Below, one piece after another: positions 27,267 through 35,251 of a stretch of DNA of 64,000 nucleotides. The DNA comes from Pirellulales bacterium (GTDB taxonomy: Bacteria > Planctomycetota > Planctomycetia > Pirellulales > PALSA-1355): the NCBI GenBank assembly GCA_022844125.1, contig JALHMI010000015.1, forward strand, positions 165,369 to 229,368, read 5' to 3'. The notes under the pieces were generated by a model. It did no database searches. It was not told the DNA's origin and saw only the letters and a program-made list of their open reading frames with translations. The translations under genes were made by a program, and so were the position numbers. Each line of letters opens with the position of its first letter. Position 1 is the stretch's first letter.

Positions 27267-28409
27267 CTACAAATACTCGTCTGGCAGGCGGTAGCTCACC
27301 AAGCAACCAACGCCTCCCAGGTGACTCAGCTCGTCGCTCTGGTTCACAATCTCAATCGTGCAGTCCAATGCCTCCGCTTTTTGCACCATCCGCTCTTTTG
27401 TGTTGAAGCGATCGAACTCCCGTGCTTGGCAGGCAGGGCACGCCTCGGGTAGTTCGTTTTCCACGTCGATGTGTCCGCATCTGTTGCACGTCCACCCTCG
27501 GCCCGGATCGTAATCTTTGGACATTATCAGGATGTCCACGCGGCCGCGGTGTAGTGCGCGGTAACTTGGGCCCGTTCCCACGACAGCAAGGCCGCCGGTG
27601 CGGAATTGGTGAATAAGATTGCCGACGATTGTGCGAGATTCTAGTTCCTCCGCTTCAATAAATGTACACAGAGTGGCTTCCACCACATCAGACAGCCGCG
27701 TCACGCCGGATGCCGGGACAATATCAAGCAACTGCTTCTGCAAGTGCTTGGGCAAGTTCTGATGTACCTGCGAAGTCATGGCAGGCTGGCCTGCGAGGAT
27801 TAAATGCGTATAGCCACCCGCGGACATGAGCTGATTTAATACCCCGATTGCATCTTTCAGAAACTTGCGAGTCCGTTCCTGGCGGTGTCGTTGAAAATGG
27901 CTCTTCGACCATTCGCGGCCAATGCGGTCTCGCAACTCCGGCCGTTCCTCCCACATTTGCGCGGTGACCGCTCCCAGATTGACTTGCAGAATCCGCCAGT
28001 TCTCTTTGGTCACAAGCATGACGACATACCGGTGATAAGTGTCTTTCAGTTCGACGAGGTGATAGATATTGGGCACATTGTCCACCGCAATCCAGTTCGG
28101 CAGCGGAACTTGGAACTGTAGCGGCAGGAGAAACGGCTGCTCACCACCGCGCGAAAAGGCGGCGAGCCCCTTCGCATTGGAAAGAATATCTGTTGCGAAC
28201 ATGTGCTCGATACGAGCCAGGGCGAAGTCAAAGTCCTGCTGCTCATGGAGACCTAGGCTCCTCCGAAGCGACTGCACGCGTTCGTCGAACATGTCTCGGT
28301 CCGCGAGACGCCCAGCAGCCAAGGACTGGTAGCAACTGATGACGGGCGCATCGGTGACGGGCAAGTCGATTAATGTTCGGATGTGCTTCTGTAGGTTATG
28401 GCGTTCCAC
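27267..28409 (-). CDS. eRF1-like (baeRF-type) protein with C-terminal zinc ribbon
   Basis: 380 residues. It resembles the bacterial homologues of archaeo-eukaryotic release factor eRF1: an N-terminal half with YHRYVVMLVTKENWRILQVN, the middle helix WSKSHFQRHRQERTRKFLKD where eRF1 has its peptidyl-release GGQ region (no GGQ is present), and a C-terminal eL30e-like domain (SRTIVGNLIHQFRTGGLAVV, then VDILIMS). A zinc ribbon follows: CNRCG about residue 307 and CPAC about 325. Such proteins probably act on stalled or hibernating ribosomes; direct evidence for this subfamily is lacking. The stress-protein gene lies just upstream on the same strand. Confidence 0.75.
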   Translation of the reverse strand: MERHNLQKHIRTLIDLPVTDAPVISCYQSLAAGRLADRDMFDERVQSLRRSLGLHEQQDFDFALARIEHMFATDILSNAKGLAAFSRGGEQPFLLPLQFQVPLPNWIAVDNVPNIYHLVELKDTYHRYVVMLVTKENWRILQVNLGAVTAQMWEERPELRDRIGREWSKSHFQRHRQERTRKFLKDAIGVLNQLMSAGGYTHLILAGQPAMTSQVHQNLPKHLQKQLLDIVPASGVTRLSDVVEATLCTFIEAEELESRTIVGNLIHQFRTGGLAVVGTGPSYRALHRGRVDILIMSKDYDPGRGWTCNRCGHIDVENELPEACPACQAREFDRFNTKERMVQKAEALDCTIEIVNQSDELSHLGGVGCLVSYRLPDEYL

Positions 28410-28465
28410 GGTCTTTACTCTTTGGACCTGGATGTGTTAATGGCGATTCGAACTTCAGATTCGCG

Positions 28466-29293
28466 CTATTGAGCCAGAAACAACGGCCGATCCGCGTTCT
28501 GGATCACGTGGAGTGCTGTCTCACCGAGAAGTCGTCGCAACAGCAGGCTCTTCGCGCTGTTGCCCACGACCATCAGGTCCGCGCCCCACTCTTCCGCATA
28601 GGGAAGCAGATGGTGTTTTGGTGAATTCGGAACGACGGTTTCCTCAGGCGCGAAACCGTGTGCTCGGCAGTAATCGGCCGCGTCACTCACGAGTTGCTCT
28701 GCCTTGTCGGCTTGATGCTCGAAGGTCACGATCCGCAACTGTGCTTCAGGCCACAGCCGCATCTGCACGAACCGTTTCATGGCTTTGGCGGATTCCATCG
28801 AGCCGCTATAGGCAATCAACACTTTCTTCACTGGATAGAAGCCTTTCGAGACGGCGACCAGTGGGCGGACCCCCGCCTGCACCAGCCGCACCAAAGCGTT
28901 GTGCGGATCGGGTACGAGATCAAACTCGAACAGGCTTCGCAGGCCGAAGATCATCAGGTCGTGATAGCGAGCCTGGTCAATCATCAGCGTGAACGGTTCG
29001 CCCACTTCGCGCAGCACTTGATGTCGCACCCCGGCCGCGCGGCATGCCTCAATGAATTCTTGGATGGCCCACTCGGCACGTTCCTTGGCTTTCTCCATGC
29101 GGTCGTTGGCGAGTTCGTGTGCATAATGTCCACCCCCGACCGGAACGGGTCCGGAATACGTCAGTCGGCCTTCGTCAATAATGCTGACGCCGGTCACTTC
29201 GGCATCGTTCGCCATCGCCATCGCAACGGCTTGGTTGATTGCGGACACAGTGTACTCCGTGCCGCCAAGGCCCACGAGAATACGTTTGAGCAT
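28466..29293 (-). CDS. Universal stress protein (two UspA domains)
   Basis: 275 residues. The start is ATG 29291-29293 because GGAAGGA stands 6 bases before it; a TTG further upstream would put that site inside the gene. First UspA domain: KRILVGLGGTEYTVSAINQA to about residue 140. The second: KKVLIAYSGSMESAKAMKRF with a nucleotide-binding end MVVGNSAKSLLLRRLLGETA. It is a close paralogue of the gene at 34380-35207 (shared stretch AYSGSMESAKAMKRFVQMRL). USPs bind ATP and support survival under starvation or hypoxia. Confidence 0.9.
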   Translation of the reverse strand: MLKRILVGLGGTEYTVSAINQAVAMAMANDAEVTGVSIIDEGRLTYSGPVPVGGGHYAHELANDRMEKAKERAEWAIQEFIEACRAAGVRHQVLREVGEPFTLMIDQARYHDLMIFGLRSLFEFDLVPDPHNALVRLVQAGVRPLVAVSKGFYPVKKVLIAYSGSMESAKAMKRFVQMRLWPEAQLRIVTFEHQADKAEQLVSDAADYCRAHGFAPEETVVPNSPKHHLLPYAEEWGADLMVVGNSAKSLLLRRLLGETALHVIQNADRPLFLAQ

Positions 29294-29361
29294 AACAGCA
29301 CGTCCTTCCAAAGACGGGAATGAAATAACCTGTTGCGAGTTCTAGTCGCTCTCTTGTTCCT

Positions 29362-29457
29362 AGTCGCCAGAATGATTTTCAGCACAGTGTCAGGGTTGAG
29401 CAAAATGCTGTCGGTGCCTTTCTCGACCAAGAATTGTGAGAACTCCGGATGTTCGCT
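29362..29457 (-). pseudogene. C-terminal remnant of phosphoenolpyruvate synthase (pyruvate, water dikinase)
   Basis: Directly after the TGA of the lactate dehydrogenase gene and in the same frame, the minus strand reads EHPEFSQFLVEKGTDS followed by ILLNPDTVLKIILA. This is the end of the PEP-utilising domain of PEP synthase, where the GTDSISLNPD motif precedes the last helix. The rest of the roughly 800-residue enzyme is absent, so a deletion has joined its tail to ldhA. Confidence 0.7.
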
Positions 29458-29460
29458 GGT

Positions 29461-30459
29461 TCATAGTGTGGTTCCCTCCAGGAATGGCTGGCGTGTTTCA
29501 AGTGTGAGGATGTTCGCGGTCGTCACGCGAGCGATTTCACTGAGTGCTTCTTGGGTTAGGAACGCTTGATGCGCGGTGATGAGGACGTTGGGAAAAACGA
29601 GCAGGTGCGATAGCTCGTCGTCAAGCAATACTTGGCCGGAGAGATCTTGAAAGAAGATGCCCTCCTCTTCTTCGTAAACGTCCAACGCCACGCCACCAAT
29701 GTGACCCGACTTTAACGCCGCGATCAGCGCAGTGGTGTCGATGAGTTTGCCGCGGCTGGTATTGACGATGAATACACCAGGCTTCGTCCGTGCAAGCGTT
29801 TGCGAGTTGAGCAGATGGAGCGTGTCCGGCATGAGCGGCAGATGCAGCGAAAGGATGTCGCTTTCCGCCAGCAGCGTGTCGAAGTCGGTGTAGTGAATGT
29901 TGCGTTCCGTGGCCCACTTGGGCGTGGGGAACGGATCATGGGCGATAACATTGGTTTCGAAGCCGCGGAAAATCTGTGCAGCGACACGGCCAATCTTGCC
30001 GGTGCCGATGATCCCGACAGTCTTGCCACGAATGTCGAAGCCCACCAGACCGCTGAGCGAGAAATTCAGCTCGCGGACACGGTTATAAGCGCGATGGATC
30101 TTGCGATTAAGCGTGAGCAGTAGTCCAACGGTGTGCTCGGCCACCGCGTGAGGCGAATACGCCGGCACACGCACCACGTCGAGGCCGAAATCGCGAGCCG
30201 CAACCAGATCCACATTGTTATGGCCGGCACAGCGTAGGGCGATCAGCTTTACGTCGAGTGCCGAAAGTGCCTCCAAACACGCACGATCCGCTTGATCGTT
30301 GACGAAAACACATACGGCCTGCGCGCCACTGGCAGCGTGAGCCGTCTCCGCACTGAGCCGGAACTCGTGGAATCGCCACGCTATGCGCTCCTCGCTGGCG
30401 GCACGCGCGAGGTATTCCCGGTCGTAGGGCTTTGAATCGTAAACGGCAGTTTCAATCAT
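29461..30459 (-). CDS. ldhA: D-lactate dehydrogenase (2-hydroxyacid dehydrogenase family)
   Basis: 332 residues, full length. It matches fermentative D-lactate dehydrogenase, which reduces pyruvate to D-lactate with NADH in the cytoplasm: LIALRCAGHNNVDL near residue 75, the NAD-binding GIIGTGKIGRVAAQIF near 150, SLHLPLMPDTLHLLN, the catalytic-Arg strand VFIVNTSRG, VALDVYEEEEG with the Glu, and ITAHQAFLTQEAL with the catalytic His. Its ATG overlaps the stop of the upstream BON gene (ATGA), so the two are co-translated. The neighbouring pyruvate kinase gene and the PEP synthase remnant point to a pyruvate-node module used without respiration. Confidence 0.9.
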   Translation of the reverse strand: MIETAVYDSKPYDREYLARAASEERIAWRFHEFRLSAETAHAASGAQAVCVFVNDQADRACLEALSALDVKLIALRCAGHNNVDLVAARDFGLDVVRVPAYSPHAVAEHTVGLLLTLNRKIHRAYNRVRELNFSLSGLVGFDIRGKTVGIIGTGKIGRVAAQIFRGFETNVIAHDPFPTPKWATERNIHYTDFDTLLAESDILSLHLPLMPDTLHLLNSQTLARTKPGVFIVNTSRGKLIDTTALIAALKSGHIGGVALDVYEEEEGIFFQDLSGQVLLDDELSHLLVFPNVLITAHQAFLTQEALSEIARVTTANILTLETRQPFLEGTTL

Positions 30460-30875
30460 GGATTCAACACTTTCAGCGTTATCGCCTTACGGACGAAAGA
30501 AGGTGGCGACGACGTAAATTGGGCGGCGACCCGTATTTCGCATTTGCCGCCATGATCTGCGCGATGCTGCGTCGATTCAGTGGAAGACTCCTGTTCGTCC
30601 ATAGGGCTGTCAATCGTCTGAGGGTGAGTGTGACCATTCACAACCGTGATCTGATCAATTACCTGAGTGACGCCCGCGACGCGTTTGATACATTCGACGG
30701 CGATCTGTCGCATGTAAAACGTCGGCAAGGTGCCTTGAACTACTACCACGCCGCGCTCAACGCTGATGTCCAACGTATGATGTAGTCCGTAGCCACGCTG
30801 TTGAAGAACACTATTCACTCGCTGAAGAAGGGTGGGATCGGCTTCAACTGACTCCGGCTGTTTGTCAGATAGCAT
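30456..30875 (-). CDS. BON-domain protein
   Basis: 139 residues; ATG 30873-30875 is chosen because GAGGAG stands 8 bases upstream, while another in-frame ATG would include that site. Residues 13-80 are a BON domain (LLQRVNSVLQQRGY, ISVERGVVVVQGTLPTFYMR, the VAGVTQVIDQI strand), a small lipid- or ligand-binding fold found in stress-related proteins. The remaining 60 residues are low in structure and rich in Ser, Gln and His. There is no signal peptide, so it seems cytoplasmic. Confidence 0.8.
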   Translation of the reverse strand: MLSDKQPESVEADPTLLQRVNSVLQQRGYGLHHTLDISVERGVVVVQGTLPTFYMRQIAVECIKRVAGVTQVIDQITVVNGHTHPQTIDSPMDEQESSTESTQHRADHGGKCEIRVAAQFTSSPPSFVRKAITLKVLNP

Positions 30876-31029
30876 TACAAAGTCTCCTCGCATGGCGGTA
30901 GGTGATTCGTCAGGCGCGCCCAACCATGTTGGGTCCAATTCCTATCCTTGAGCGGAGCTTGATCCCGCCGCCTCCGCATTGACGTCCCCCTCGGCTGTTT
31001 CGCTGAAGTCCGTCGGTAGCGAAATGGTC

Positions 31030-32976
31030 TTAGTCGCCACGTGGTGATCTCCTCTGATCGTGAACTCCGCTTCGCGGTGGATGAAAAGTCTCCGTAAAAC
31101 ACCTGGCCAGTTTTAATGGCCTCAACATGGAGCTTTTCTTACTCTGGTGGCCCGCCATGCGGTGCAGGATGCTGTCAAGGACGCGGACGGCGGCGATGAT
31201 ATGTGGGCCCTTGTTGAGCATCACGCACTCCGCTCGCTGGCCCAGGGATGCATCGGTGATCTCGGCGCGACTTGGCAGTCCTCTCTTGGCCAGATTTTCC
31301 AGTACTTGGGTGGCCCAGATGACCGGGACGTGTGCGGCTTCACAGATCCACAGGATTTGCTCTTGCACCTCGGCCAGCCGTTCGTAACCGCACTCGACCG
31401 CTAGGTCGCCGCGCGCGATCATGACGCCGTCGCAGGGCGATGTCATCGACGCCAGTAGTAAACTGGGCAGGTTCTCAAAGGTTTGTCGTGTCTCGATTTT
31501 TAGAACGATGCCGAGGTGTGACGCGCCGAGCGCGGCTAGGCGCTCCTCTAAGTCCACAACGTCCTCCGCCATTCGCACGAAAGAAAAGCCGACCATATCG
31601 GCATGGGACGCGATAAACTGCAGGTCCGTCTGATCCTTCGCAGTCAGCGAAGGTACACGCAGGGTACTCTCGGGCAGATTGATGCCCTTGTCAGCGCGTA
31701 GCTTGTCACCGCCGGTCCGAATTTGGGTGATCCTGACATAGATTTCGTCGGCCTCCACGCCACTAATGACACCGCCGATCTTGCCGTCGTCCAGCCAAAT
31801 GCTCTCGCCCGGCCGAACGTCAGCGAAGACATTAGGCAGAGTACAACTGATGCGAGCGGGAGTCAGCAATCTCCCTTGCGAGTCGCGGGTCGCTGGTCGG
31901 CCAGGTACAGGTTCCTTGGTGAGGATCAAGACATCGCCCAGATTTAGAGTGATGGCTTGTTCTCGCGGCGGCAAATAGCCAACCGCGGACTTCTTGAGTG
32001 CTTTGTCGCGGTCTCGGACGCGTAGAGTAGTCCCCATCGTTACGTAAGCGGTTCGCTGGCATTCGGCCCAGCATCCAGTACCCGTTACGTCGACGACCCG
32101 AAGACGACGCCTTGCTTTGCGGCTGTCCCGGAAATGGATTTGTCGCCCCGAATCCAGGCAGGTCAGCCAGTCGCCACAAACGGGCAGACAGGCGTCAGCA
32201 GGACTGGGCGGCGGGACGGGTCGGTCTTCGCGGGTGAGCCAAACGCGGGCGGGTGCGAGGACTCGGCCAAACTCATCGCGCTGCGGTCGCCACCTGACGA
32301 CACCTATTCCCGGCTCAATCGGGCCAGTTCGCAGTTTGGGGCCGGCGAGATCCATGAGTATCCGGCACTTCCGCCCAACCGACGCTTCTGCCTGCCGCAG
32401 ATTCTGGATCATCCGCTCCCACGTAGCGGCATCGTCGTGGGCGCAATTGATGCGCATGCAGTTCATGCCGCTCTCCACCAGGTCGTGAACCAGGGCGTAG
32501 TCGTGGGCCGCCTCACTCGGCATGGTCACCATAATTCGCACCTGACGGTTGGACGGTACGCCGCCCAACAACGCCTCGGTATGCTTTTCCAACAGCGCAC
32601 AACCCTCGTCGAAGGTGATCGGTGCCAGTGGCGGAAGGCGCGTCCAGGTTCGGTTGGCCATGCCGTGCAGGCAGTTCAAGACCGCCTCGACGCTGCCGAG
32701 GACCGACGCTTCCGCGCGGCCCAGCGACGACAGCCCTAATGCTGCCAGACGCGGTTGCAATGCTCGAATGTCATGCTGCCGCATGGCCAAGTAGTGGAGT
32801 AGGTTGCGCGCACTTTTTCTGTAGGACGGGTGCAGCTTCTCCACACGAATCGCGCCTCGCTCCTCTAGAGCAAGCATTGACGCATGCACGACAAGCAGCT
32901 CTCGAATCAGTTCGTGCAATTCTGCGGAATCCCAATTTGGACCAAGCGCGCGCTGTTGTTGTTCCCCGATGTTCAT
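31030..32976 (-). CDS. Pyruvate kinase with long N-terminal extension
   Basis: 648 residues, against about 470 for common bacterial pyruvate kinases. The enzyme makes pyruvate and ATP from PEP and ADP. Residues 1-145 are a helical extension of unknown role. The barrel then follows: RIMVTMPSEAAHDYALVHDL, GMNCMRINCAHDD, RILMDLAGPKLRTG, the B-domain region, LPSLTAKDQTDLQFIASHAD-type strand (VPSLTAKDQ), the active-site Lys in LGIVLKIETRQTFENL, GVMIARGDLAVECGYERL, and VIWATQVLENLAKRGLPSRA. The usual C-terminal allosteric domain is much reduced. Such long-N, short-C enzymes occur near USP genes in several bacteria (from memory). Confidence 0.85.
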   Translation of the reverse strand: MNIGEQQQRALGPNWDSAELHELIRELLVVHASMLALEERGAIRVEKLHPSYRKSARNLLHYLAMRQHDIRALQPRLAALGLSSLGRAEASVLGSVEAVLNCLHGMANRTWTRLPPLAPITFDEGCALLEKHTEALLGGVPSNRQVRIMVTMPSEAAHDYALVHDLVESGMNCMRINCAHDDAATWERMIQNLRQAEASVGRKCRILMDLAGPKLRTGPIEPGIGVVRWRPQRDEFGRVLAPARVWLTREDRPVPPPSPADACLPVCGDWLTCLDSGRQIHFRDSRKARRRLRVVDVTGTGCWAECQRTAYVTMGTTLRVRDRDKALKKSAVGYLPPREQAITLNLGDVLILTKEPVPGRPATRDSQGRLLTPARISCTLPNVFADVRPGESIWLDDGKIGGVISGVEADEIYVRITQIRTGGDKLRADKGINLPESTLRVPSLTAKDQTDLQFIASHADMVGFSFVRMAEDVVDLEERLAALGASHLGIVLKIETRQTFENLPSLLLASMTSPCDGVMIARGDLAVECGYERLAEVQEQILWICEAAHVPVIWATQVLENLAKRGLPSRAEITDASLGQRAECVMLNKGPHIIAAVRVLDSILHRMAGHQSKKSSMLRPLKLARCFTETFHPPRSGVHDQRRSPRGD

Positions 32977-33025
32977 GGCTGAACCTCCCTAAGGGCCAGC
33001 AAGTGGCGCAATTCGTTAACTGACA

Positions 33026-33292
33026 TTACCCCACTCGATCCGCATTTACTTCCCGCTCGGCCTCCAGCCAAAACTCAATTCCGTCTCCTGCCGGGCGTCC
33101 AGCCGCTTCCCATTTGATGTGGGCCCGAGCGCGAATTGTTTCCTCACTAGCGTTAAAAGGTTGCCCAACGGAGTTGCCCATCGATTCGCACGCGAATTCG
33201 CCGGCTAAGCCTACGGTTGCATTGAGATCGGTAAAGGAAGTGGCCGCCGAAGTTGTTCGACTCGTCTCTGCTTCGAGATTGGTTGGGGACAT
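33026..33292 (-). CDS. DUF2934 protein
   Basis: 88 residues. The C-terminal half holds the DUF2934 signature: EETIRARAHIKWEAAGRPAG then IEFWLEAEREV. The N-terminal 45 residues are Ser/Thr-rich and poorly conserved. DUF2934 proteins have no known function and are often located beside stress genes, as here between a USP gene and the pyruvate kinase gene. Confidence 0.8.
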   Translation of the reverse strand: MSPTNLEAETSRTTSAATSFTDLNATVGLAGEFACESMGNSVGQPFNASEETIRARAHIKWEAAGRPAGDGIEFWLEAEREVNADRVG

Positions 33293-33373
33293 GGTTTTAT
33301 CCTTGTGAGTAATTGAAGCAAACCAACAGCATTCGAAGATCCGTGTTACTGCACTTACAGTCGCATTCCTCCC

Positions 33374-34309
33374 TCACGAGACTTGCGGCGCGACAGGCGA
33401 AACAAAGCCTTCTGGTTTGACTGTCAACACAGAACAATCGACTGCATCCAACACGCGCTCCGCGGTATTGCCGATGATGAACCCCGGAATCCCGACGCGA
33501 CACACGGTGCCAATCGTGAGTAAGTCGATGTCTAACTTGGCCACCAACTGGGGAATTACTACCGCGGCATCACCCTTGATCAAATGAAGACGACACAGTT
33601 CGACCGAGTGTTTCAACAACAGCTTCTGGAGCAACTTCTTTCGCCTCTCCGCTTCGTTGCGCAGCGCGCAGTCGATATCGGCGTCTGGAACGCTACTCAA
33701 GCGACGCATTTGAGATTCCCCAAGAAGAGACCAGGCATGGACAACGTGAAGTTGAGCATTTTCCCGCGTCGCGAGAGATGTCGCCAAGTTCAGGATGAGG
33801 TGGTTGAGTGTGTCATGGGCGTCTCCTGTAACCTCCGGATCGATGGCCGCCAGAATCTGCCGAAAATGCTTTGTCCGCGATGGCTTCACTACTAGAACCG
33901 GAGCCGGACATTTCCGCATGAGCCGTTTCGATGTGCTTCCAAAAAGCCGCTGTCGTATGCCGCCTTTCCCCTCCGCCGTCATGATGACAAGATCGCGCTG
34001 GTTTTGAATAACATCTCGAATGATCTCCAGAAATGGCTCGCCGACCATGATGCGTGTTGTGGGACGCACGCCGGCCGACTTCACAGACTTGGCGACTTCC
34101 TTCAACCGCGCCTGTCGTTCCTCCTGCAAGAGCGCCTGCACATCAATCGACTTCTGGCCGACCTTCACTCGGCCCCATGTTCCATGCGTCTCCTTCATCG
34201 GATGCACAATGGCCAGCTTGGCGCGGTTTTCTTTTGCAAGCAACGCGGCTCGCTGTAGAGTCGTCTCGTCGCACTCGTAAACAAGCAAAATGTTTTTAAA
34301 TCGTTTCAC
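33374..34309 (-). CDS. Universal stress protein (two UspA domains)
   Basis: 311 residues from a GTG at 34307-34309, where the protein begins with the usual VKRFKNILLVYE strand; the frame stays open for 15 codons upstream. Domain 1 ends with VIMTAEGKGGIRQRLFGSTSKRLMR KCPAPVLVV-type nucleotide-binding loop. Domain 2 starts FRQILAAIDPEV and ends LLTIGTVCRVGIPGFIIGNTAERVL. Both domains keep the Gly/Ser loop for ATP. It differs in sequence from the other two double USPs of the island. Confidence 0.88.
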   Translation of the reverse strand: MKRFKNILLVYECDETTLQRAALLAKENRAKLAIVHPMKETHGTWGRVKVGQKSIDVQALLQEERQARLKEVAKSVKSAGVRPTTRIMVGEPFLEIIRDVIQNQRDLVIMTAEGKGGIRQRLFGSTSKRLMRKCPAPVLVVKPSRTKHFRQILAAIDPEVTGDAHDTLNHLILNLATSLATRENAQLHVVHAWSLLGESQMRRLSSVPDADIDCALRNEAERRKKLLQKLLLKHSVELCRLHLIKGDAAVVIPQLVAKLDIDLLTIGTVCRVGIPGFIIGNTAERVLDAVDCSVLTVKPEGFVSPVAPQVS

Positions 34310-34379
34310 GGTTTTACCTAGTGAAGTGACGGTGCAGTGGGTAACCGCCGGCAAAGCGAGGTCGCATTTGTTTTCAAAC

Positions 34380-35207
34380 CTATTGGGCCAGGAACAGAGG
34401 GATACGCGTGTCGCGCAACGTTCCGAGCAGCGTGTCGCCCAAGGCCTTGCGAAGCATCACGCTACGTGCACTATTCCCCATCACGATCATGTCAGCCTGC
34501 CACAGCGTCGCTGCCGCCATTAGCATTAACTGTGGGTCGCCTGGGCTGGACTGGTGGCACACCCGAAAGCCGTGCGCACGGCAATACCTCTCCGCATCTC
34601 GCAGGAGCTCGTCGGCTTTGCTGTCCGACAAGTGAAACGTCACGATTTTCAATTCCGCACTCGGCCAGAGACGCATCTGAACGAACCGCTTCATTGCCTT
34701 GGCGGATTCCATCGAGCCACTGTAGGCGATCATGACGCGTGAAATGCTGCGGTACATTTCCGACACCGCGATCAGTGGCCGAACGCCGGCGCCTACCAAC
34801 CTGATCAGGAGCGATTCTGGGTCGCCCGACAGAAAGTCATATTCGAAGACACTGCGCAGTCCGAAGACCATCAGGTCGTGGTAACGCGCCAAGTCCACCA
34901 GCCGTGTGAATGGCTCATCCGTTTCCGCCACCACGCGGTGCTTGATATTGGCCGCTTGGCAAGTTGTCTCAAATGCAGTAACTGACTGATCAATCTGCGA
35001 TTGGGCAACTTCCATTCTCTCAGCTCGGATCGCGTCGCGACTGGGCGCTTTCACCAGTCCGATGCCTTCGCAGCGAACGCGCCCCCTGTCGAGAACGGTT
35101 ACGCCGGTCACCTCAGCATTATGCGCCTGCGCCAATGTCACGGCCCGTTGAATCGCCACGGGCGTGTAGGTCGTACCCGCCAGACCAACCAGTATGCGTT
35201 TGATCAT
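34380..35207 (-). CDS. Universal stress protein (two UspA domains)
   Basis: 275 residues starting MIKRILVGLAGTTYTPVAIQ. The second domain begins SRVMIAYSGSMESAKAMKRF and ends with MIVMGNSARSVMLRKALGDT, the ATP-loop region. It is a close paralogue of the gene at 28466-29293 over its full length, including FEYDF/FEFDL and PLFLAQ at the C-terminus, which suggests a duplication within the island. It lies just downstream of the P-type ATPase on the same strand (gap 44 bp). Confidence 0.9.
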   Translation of the reverse strand: MIKRILVGLAGTTYTPVAIQRAVTLAQAHNAEVTGVTVLDRGRVRCEGIGLVKAPSRDAIRAERMEVAQSQIDQSVTAFETTCQAANIKHRVVAETDEPFTRLVDLARYHDLMVFGLRSVFEYDFLSGDPESLLIRLVGAGVRPLIAVSEMYRSISRVMIAYSGSMESAKAMKRFVQMRLWPSAELKIVTFHLSDSKADELLRDAERYCRAHGFRVCHQSSPGDPQLMLMAAATLWQADMIVMGNSARSVMLRKALGDTLLGTLRDTRIPLFLAQ

Positions 35208-35251
35208 CTAATGCTCCTTGCTTCTCTTGGACCATCAGCGCTCGCAGTTCT

